Shown here: positions 60,063-64,000 of the stretch, piece after piece | Layout of the letters: each line of letters begins with the position of its first letter | How positions within the stretch are numbered: the stretch's first letter is position 1 | From: Natronococcus sp. CG52 | GTDB lineage: Archaea; Halobacteriota; Halobacteria; Halobacteriales; Natrialbaceae | DNA length: 64,000 nt | Direction of reading: 5' to 3' | NCBI RefSeq assembly: GCF_023913515.1 | Contig: NZ_CP099391.1 | Coordinates: 2,046,001 to 2,110,000 of the forward strand | The notes under the pieces: model-generated | What the model was told of the DNA's origin: nothing | What the model saw: only the letters and a program-made list of their open reading frames with translations | Databases searched by the model: none | Translations under genes and position numbers: made by a program

Positions 60063-60728
60063 ATGCACGTCGTCGTCAACGCCGCCATGAGTGCGGACGG
60101 GAAGCTCTCCTCGAGACGCCGCGAACAGATCGCGATCAGCGGCGACGAGGACTTCGCCCGCGTCGATCGGCTTCGGGCCAACAGCGACGCCGTCATCGTC
60201 GGTGTCGGAACCGTCCTCGCGGACGATCCGCACCTGACCGTCAAGGACGAGTCGCTGGTCGCGGAGCGCCGCGAGGCCGGCGAAGCCGACCACCCTGCAC
60301 GCGTCGTCGTCGACTCGAAGGCGCGCACGCCGATCGACGCGGCGATCCTCGACGACGCGGCGGCGAGCTACGTCTGCGTGAGCGAGGTCGCCCCGATCGA
60401 CAATCGGATGGATCTCGCCGGACGAGCTGAGTTGATCACGGCTGGCGACGACCGCGTCGATCTCCTGCGGGCGTTCGCAACGCTCCAGCAACAGGGTCTC
60501 GAGCGGATCATGGTCGAGGGCGGCGGCGAACTCATCTTCTCGCTGTTCGAGGCCGGTCTCGTCGACGAACTGCGGGTGTTCGTCGGTCCCAAGCTGATCG
60601 GCGGCCGAGACGCGCCGACGCTGGCCGACGGCGACGGGTTCGTCGCCGAGTTTCCGACGCTCGAGCTCGCCAACCTCGAGCGACTCGGCGACGGCGCGCT
60701 GCTGACGTGGCGAGCTGGAGGCCGGTAA
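60063..60728 (+). CDS. arfC: 2,5-diamino-6-ribosylamino-pyrimidinone phosphate reductase
   Basis: A 221-residue RibD C-terminal-family reductase for the archaeal riboflavin/F420 pathway, reducing the ribosyl side chain with NAD(P)H. Motifs: VVVNAAMSADGKLSSRRREQIAIS (given in part), DAVIVGVGTVLADDPHLTV, IMVEGGGELIFSLFEAGLVDEL and FVGPKLIGGRDAPTL. Length and all motifs match the archaeal ArfC enzyme. Confidence 0.93.
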   Translation: MHVVVNAAMSADGKLSSRRREQIAISGDEDFARVDRLRANSDAVIVGVGTVLADDPHLTVKDESLVAERREAGEADHPARVVVDSKARTPIDAAILDDAAASYVCVSEVAPIDNRMDLAGRAELITAGDDRVDLLRAFATLQQQGLERIMVEGGGELIFSLFEAGLVDELRVFVGPKLIGGRDAPTLADGDGFVAEFPTLELANLERLGDGALLTWRAGGR

Positions 60729-60797
60729 GCACTCGCCGAGAGTGTCGTATGAGAGACGAATAGGCATCCGGTCGACCGAACAGCGCCGAGCGTGCCG

Positions 60798-61166
60798 TTA
60801 CAGGACGTCGTGTCGTCTCGCTTTCTCGACGAGTCCCGCGCCGAGCGCGAATCCAGTCAGCAGGAACGCGCCGATGTAGAGGTGGACCGGACTGTCGAAC
60901 GGGCCGGCCGCGGCCTCGAGGTAGATCAGCCAGAGCGTGTATACGGCAGCCCCGCCGGCGAGGAGGAACTGAAGTCGGACGCCCGCGAGCGCCGCAAAGG
61001 CCGCGCCGCAGGCGGCACAGATCCCGATTATTCCGAGAATCATCCCGAGTTCGCCGACCCGATCCGAGAGAATTCCCCAGAGCGGGTCGCCGGGAACGAA
61101 CAGCAGGTAGGTGACGACGAAGACGAAGAGCCCGCCGATCAGCGTCTCTCTCACGTTCCGGTTCAT
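60798..61166 (-). CDS. Four-helix membrane protein
   Basis: A 122-residue hydrophobic protein with four predicted helices (about 8-27, 38-60, 66-82 and 92-112). No motif. The ATG at 61166 is 23-33 bases from a strong TATA box. Convergent with the reductase gene. Confidence 0.72.
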   Translation of the reverse strand: MNRNVRETLIGGLFVFVVTYLLFVPGDPLWGILSDRVGELGMILGIIGICAACGAAFAALAGVRLQFLLAGGAAVYTLWLIYLEAAAGPFDSPVHLYIGAFLLTGFALGAGLVEKARRHDVL

Positions 61167-61188
61167 GACAGTCCTTCTACTAGTCCTC

Positions 61189-61199
61189 GTATAAAATAT
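61189..61199 (-). promoter_or_regulatory. TATA box for the four-helix membrane protein gene
   Basis: Minus strand ATATTTTATAC lies 23-33 bases before the ATG at 61166, a textbook haloarchaeal promoter position. Confidence 0.6.
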
Positions 61200-61277
61200 C
61201 GGGTCGGTGAGCGAAGTCTCGTCGCGCGATCCAGTCGTCCCGTCACACCTTTCCTCGCGCAGCGCCTACGAGCGGGC

Positions 61278-61811
61278 ATGGAACGAGCGACCTTCGGCGG
61301 CGGCTGTTTCTGGTGTGTCGAGGCGGCCTTCGAGGCACTCGAGGGCGTCGAATCGGTGACCTCCGGCTACGCGGGCGGCCACGCCGAGAATCCGACCTAC
61401 GAGGCGGTCTGCGCCGGCGAGACCGGCCACACGGAGGTCGTCCAGCTCGAGTACGATCCCGACGCCGTGCGCTACGAGGACCTGCTCGAGGTCTTCTTTA
61501 CGATTCACGATCCGACCCAGCTCAACCGGCAGGGACCGGACGTCGGCACGCAGTACCGCTCGGCGATCTACGCGCACGACGACGAGCAACTCGAGACGGC
61601 CGAAACGTTCGCCGAGGAACTCGAGAGCGAGGGTCTCTACGAGGGGATCGTCACCGAGATCGAGCCGCTCGAGACCTTCTACGAGGCCGAGGAGTACCAC
61701 CAGAACTACTTCGAAAAGAACCCCAACGACGCCTACTGTACGATGCACGCGGCGCCCAAGGTCGAGAAGGTCAGGGAGAAGTTCACACCGGGGGCGAGCG
61801 TCGACGACTAA
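61278..61811 (+). CDS. msrA: Peptide methionine sulfoxide reductase A
   Basis: A 177-residue MsrA reducing the S-form of methionine sulfoxide. The GCFWCVEAAFE motif with catalytic Cys10 is at 9-19; GYAGGHAENPTYEAVCAGETGH at 30-51 and GPDVGTQYRSAIY at about 87-99 complete the active site. A second and third Cys (about 45 and 154) could resolve the sulfenate. Start ATG 61278; the upstream in-frame part overlaps the membrane-protein promoter. Confidence 0.96.
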   Translation: MERATFGGGCFWCVEAAFEALEGVESVTSGYAGGHAENPTYEAVCAGETGHTEVVQLEYDPDAVRYEDLLEVFFTIHDPTQLNRQGPDVGTQYRSAIYAHDDEQLETAETFAEELESEGLYEGIVTEIEPLETFYEAEEYHQNYFEKNPNDAYCTMHAAPKVEKVREKFTPGASVDD

Positions 61812-61940
61812 AATCGACTTCGACGACGGTCCGCCCACAACCGGTCTCGTCGCGCGGATCGATGTTACGTTCGGTACTGCTCGTATCCAGGGAGTGAAAG
61901 TTATCGGAGGTGAGTCGATAGCATCCGCGCCGTGCGCTCG

Positions 61941-62180
61941 TTACTCGCTGATCGTCAGCACGCCGTTTTTGACCGTGACGTCGTTCGCACCGGAGGGGAG
62001 TTCGAACTCGAACTGGCGATCGTTCGTGACGACGATCACCGTTTCGCCGACGATATCGATCGACATGTCGGCGGCGTCGGGGCCGAAGTCGACCATAATT
62101 GCGCTGGCACCGTCCTCTTCGATCTGGCGAACGACAGCGTCGTCGGTGTGGCCATCGCGGAGTTGTTTGGGGACTCTCAT
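61941..62180 (-). CDS. Small Hsp20-like haloarchaeal protein
   Basis: A 79-residue protein: RDGHTDDAVVRQIEEDGASA, then MSIDIVGETVIVVTNDRQFEFELPSGANDV (given across motifs) and VKNGVLTISE. The end VKNGVLTI is the beta strand signature of Hsp20 alpha-crystallin domains, so this looks like a truncated or minimal Hsp20-like fold. Known as a conserved haloarchaeal family; function unknown. Confidence 0.75.
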   Translation of the reverse strand: MRVPKQLRDGHTDDAVVRQIEEDGASAIMVDFGPDAADMSIDIVGETVIVVTNDRQFEFELPSGANDVTVKNGVLTISE

Positions 62181-62367
62181 ACGCAAGGTAGGTCGCCACC
62201 ACGTGTAAGCACCACGCACGCAGCATCCGGCCGAACGTCAGATCTGGCAGTTTCGGGGTGAGAGACGGCCCAGATCGAGGAAAGAACCGCCGGTCGACGC
62301 CCCTCCACCTCCGGACTGCGCTCAGTAGAAAGCCCTCCATTAACCACCGATCCGGTACTCTATCGAG

Positions 62368-62799
62368 ATGACCATGCCCGTAGGCGATCTCGGCCCGAAA
62401 GAAGTGGTAACAGCACGGCCAGACGACGACCTCGAGACCGTGACGAGGCTGTTCGCCGAGGAGAACGTCGGCGCAGTCGTCATCACCGAAGACGAGGAAC
62501 CGGTCGGCGTCGTTACCGACCGCGACGCGGCGCTGGCGATCCACGGGAACGACGACGTCGGATCGGTCCCGGTCGAGGACGCGATGACCGCGGATCCCGC
62601 GACGATCCGGGCGGACGAGGAGGCGATCGAAATCTCTCGCGCGATCAAAGAGTACAACGTCCGTCGCTTCCCGGTCGTCGACGACGACGGCGCGCTGACG
62701 GGGATCGTCACGCTCGATGACCTCGTCGCGACGATCGGCGAGCAACTCGACAACGTCGCCGACACGGTCGAGACCCAGTCGCCGGACTACAGTCCGTAA
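62368..62799 (+). CDS. CBS-domain pair protein
   Basis: A 143-residue protein made of two CBS motifs (VVTARPDDDLETVTRLFAEE; GAVVITEDEEPVGVVTDRDAA at about 30-50, and MTADPATIRADEEAIEIS; NVRRFPVVDDDGALTGIVTLDDL at about 95-117). CBS pairs bind AMP/ATP/SAM and regulate other proteins. Stand-alone; partner unknown. Length fits exactly one Bateman module. Confidence 0.93.
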   Translation: MTMPVGDLGPKEVVTARPDDDLETVTRLFAEENVGAVVITEDEEPVGVVTDRDAALAIHGNDDVGSVPVEDAMTADPATIRADEEAIEISRAIKEYNVRRFPVVDDDGALTGIVTLDDLVATIGEQLDNVADTVETQSPDYSP

Positions 62800-63148
62800 C
62801 GCTCCGGCGATTCGTTTCGAGTCGGTAGCAAGGGCCTCCGACGACGTTCAGTCGCCGGCGACTGTAGGCAGTTTCTGCGAATCGTTGCACTGGTGAAAAC
62901 CATCCGTACGGGAACGTTTCGGCTCGGCGGCTCGCCGCTGTTTCCGGCTCAATCTGCCGGGATCACCACCTGGAACACGAGTCTCGTCGGTCGAGAACTG
63001 TCTCGAGAGGACGACTGTCCGTTGGTGAATCGCGTCCGTCCGCGACTGATCGATCCGTCAGTAGTGCGACGGTAAATCGTTTCCTGACGGGAATAAGCGT
63101 CTCTGAAACAATGGGTGGTGGAGACGTTCGTCGGCGTGAGACACTCCA
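62800..63148. other. Intergenic region before the ABC operon
   Basis: No convincing gene. A frame at 62893-63075 opens with GTG and is Arg-rich, not haloarchaeal in character. The bases near 63072-63082 (GTAAATCGTTTC) resemble the inner motif of the 82-base palindromes, but no inverted partner is found. Confidence 0.45.
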
Positions 63149-63913
63149 GTGACGATACTCAACCGGGCAATTCGGAAGACGGTTTCGTCAGCATCAGAGG
63201 CACCCGGCGAGCGTGCGTCGACGACCGTTCGGCTCGCGGACGTGACCCACGAGTACGGAACCGGCGGCGGGTTTCGGTCCCGGCGCGAGCGGACGGTAAC
63301 CGCGCTGCGCGACGTCTCGATCGAGGTCGACCCGGGCGAGATTGTCGGTCTCGAGGGACCGAGCGGCAGCGGCAAGTCGACGGTCCTGCACGCGGTCACC
63401 GGACTCCTAGTACCGACGGCGGGAACGGTCGAACTCCACGGGACCGACCTGACGGCGCTGTCCGACCGAGAGCGGACGCGGATCCGTCGTCGCCACGTCG
63501 GCATCGTCTTTCAGCGCTTTCACCTCCTCTCGTCGCTGTCGGCGCGGGCGAACGTCGCGCTCCCGCTCGTCCAGACCGGGGTCCCGAAGTCGACGCGCCG
63601 GGAACGGGCGACGGCGCTCCTCGAGGAAGTCGGACTCGGCGATCGGATCACCCACCTGCCGAGCGAGTTGAGCGGCGGCGAACAGCAGCGCGTCGCGATC
63701 GCGCGGGCGTTAGCGACCGACCCCGACGTGATCGTCGCCGACGAACCGACGGGTGAACTGGATACGGCGACCGGAGAAGCGGTCCTGGATCTCCTGACCG
63801 ATATCGGCCGGGACAGGGCGATCCTGGTCGCCTCGCACGATGACGCCACGCTCTCCGTTGCCGATCGACTGATCACGCTGCGTGACGGGACGGTGGTCTC
63901 GGATGGCGGATGA
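63149..63913 (+). CDS. ABC transporter ATP-binding protein (MacB/LolD type)
   Basis: A 254-residue ABC ATPase with Walker A GPSGSGKST, Q-loop IVFQRFHLLSSLSARANVAL, signature LSGGEQQRVAIARAL, Walker B VIVADEPTGELD and the H-loop VASHD. The LolD/MacB signature includes the H-L-x-P-L type Q-loop. It starts with GTG and overlaps the next gene by 11 bases, so it works with the FtsX-like permease starting there. Confidence 0.92.
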   Translation: MTILNRAIRKTVSSASEAPGERASTTVRLADVTHEYGTGGGFRSRRERTVTALRDVSIEVDPGEIVGLEGPSGSGKSTVLHAVTGLLVPTAGTVELHGTDLTALSDRERTRIRRRHVGIVFQRFHLLSSLSARANVALPLVQTGVPKSTRRERATALLEEVGLGDRITHLPSELSGGEQQRVAIARALATDPDVIVADEPTGELDTATGEAVLDLLTDIGRDRAILVASHDDATLSVADRLITLRDGTVVSDGG

Positions 63914-64000
63914 CCGCGAGCGGCGTCACACGCGCTGGCTCGGAATCGCCGGTCTCTCGGCGACGCGGCTCTGGAAGCGAACGGTGCAAACGAGATCGGG
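63903..64000 (+). CDS. Start of the partner ABC permease (partial)
   Basis: ATG 63903 begins MADDRERRHTRWLGIAGLSA..., running off the window edge after 32 codons. Position after a MacB/LolD ATPase and the start style suggest an FtsX-like permease, but too little is visible to confirm it. Confidence 0.55.
   Translation, partial: MADDRERRHTRWLGIAGLSATRLWKRTVQTRS

Noticed and set aside
62893-63075. 60-codon GTG-started frame before the ABC operon
   Set aside because: Arg-rich, no ribosome-binding site or promoter match, no family.

Overview
The window comes from a halophilic archaeon (class Halobacteria). It is GC-rich (apart from a few AT-rich islands), its predicted proteins are acidic, promoters are short TATA boxes about 25-35 bases before often leaderless starts, and marker genes are archaeal/haloarchaeal: GHMP-type shikimate kinase, CDC48, RPA with an RPA-associated protein, a CbtA/CbtB cobalt transporter, Bat-type HTH regulators and a PGF-CTERM surface protein. 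The frequency of CTCGAG and the gene content suggest Natrialbales, but that is inference.

Layout. 0.3-8 kb: housekeeping genes (sugar epimerase, dihydroorotase-family amidohydrolase, class 2 dihydroorotate dehydrogenase, an Lrp-type ligand-binding protein, an unusual thiolase) and a cbtB-cbtA-ferredoxin operon. 8.2-16.5 kb: a nine-gene, tightly overlapping Mrp/Mnh Na+/H+ antiporter operon. 16.6-20.3 kb: a degenerate tyrosine recombinase, a SHOCT membrane protein, a gene-poor stretch and an EF-1alpha pseudogene interrupted by a MITE. 20.4-27 kb: a proline/hydroxyproline module (NSS transporter with a small one-helix partner, proline racemase-family enzyme, P5C dehydrogenase, HTH regulator, proline dehydrogenase). 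27-36.5 kb: UspA proteins, MATE exporter, DegT aminotransferase, a CBS-like/epimerase fusion, an isolated 5S rRNA gene preceded by a tRNA-like processing element, and small redox enzymes.

36.6-41.75 kb is the most unusual part. Downstream of the chorismate mutase gene (aroQ, minus strand) lie four same-orientation repeats at 36.60, 38.19, 40.24 and 40.96 kb. Each has a core of about 33 bases resembling the last codons of aroQ (LNKVEQRENR-stop) joined to a conserved arm of about 55 bases that is absent from aroQ. Between successive repeats sits one small cargo each: an RHH/ParE toxin-antitoxin pair, a VOC protein, a FetAB-like ABC exporter and a SAM methyltransferase. I read this as a cassette array built by serial integration into the 3' end of aroQ, integron-like in layout but with no recombinase nearby.

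41.7-64 kb: aroQ with archaeal shikimate kinase, CDC48, a PssD-type decarboxylase, an Lhr-type helicase, a PGF-CTERM protein with a small leaderless upstream ORF, glutamine synthetase, a PdeM-like phosphoesterase, the RPA operon, the riboflavin-pathway reductase, MsrA, a CBS protein and the start of an ABC transporter operon cut by the window edge. Small palindromic elements (two of 82 bases directly abutting stop codons, plus two MITE copies) are scattered through the window. No tRNA gene, CRISPR array or intact transposase was seen.
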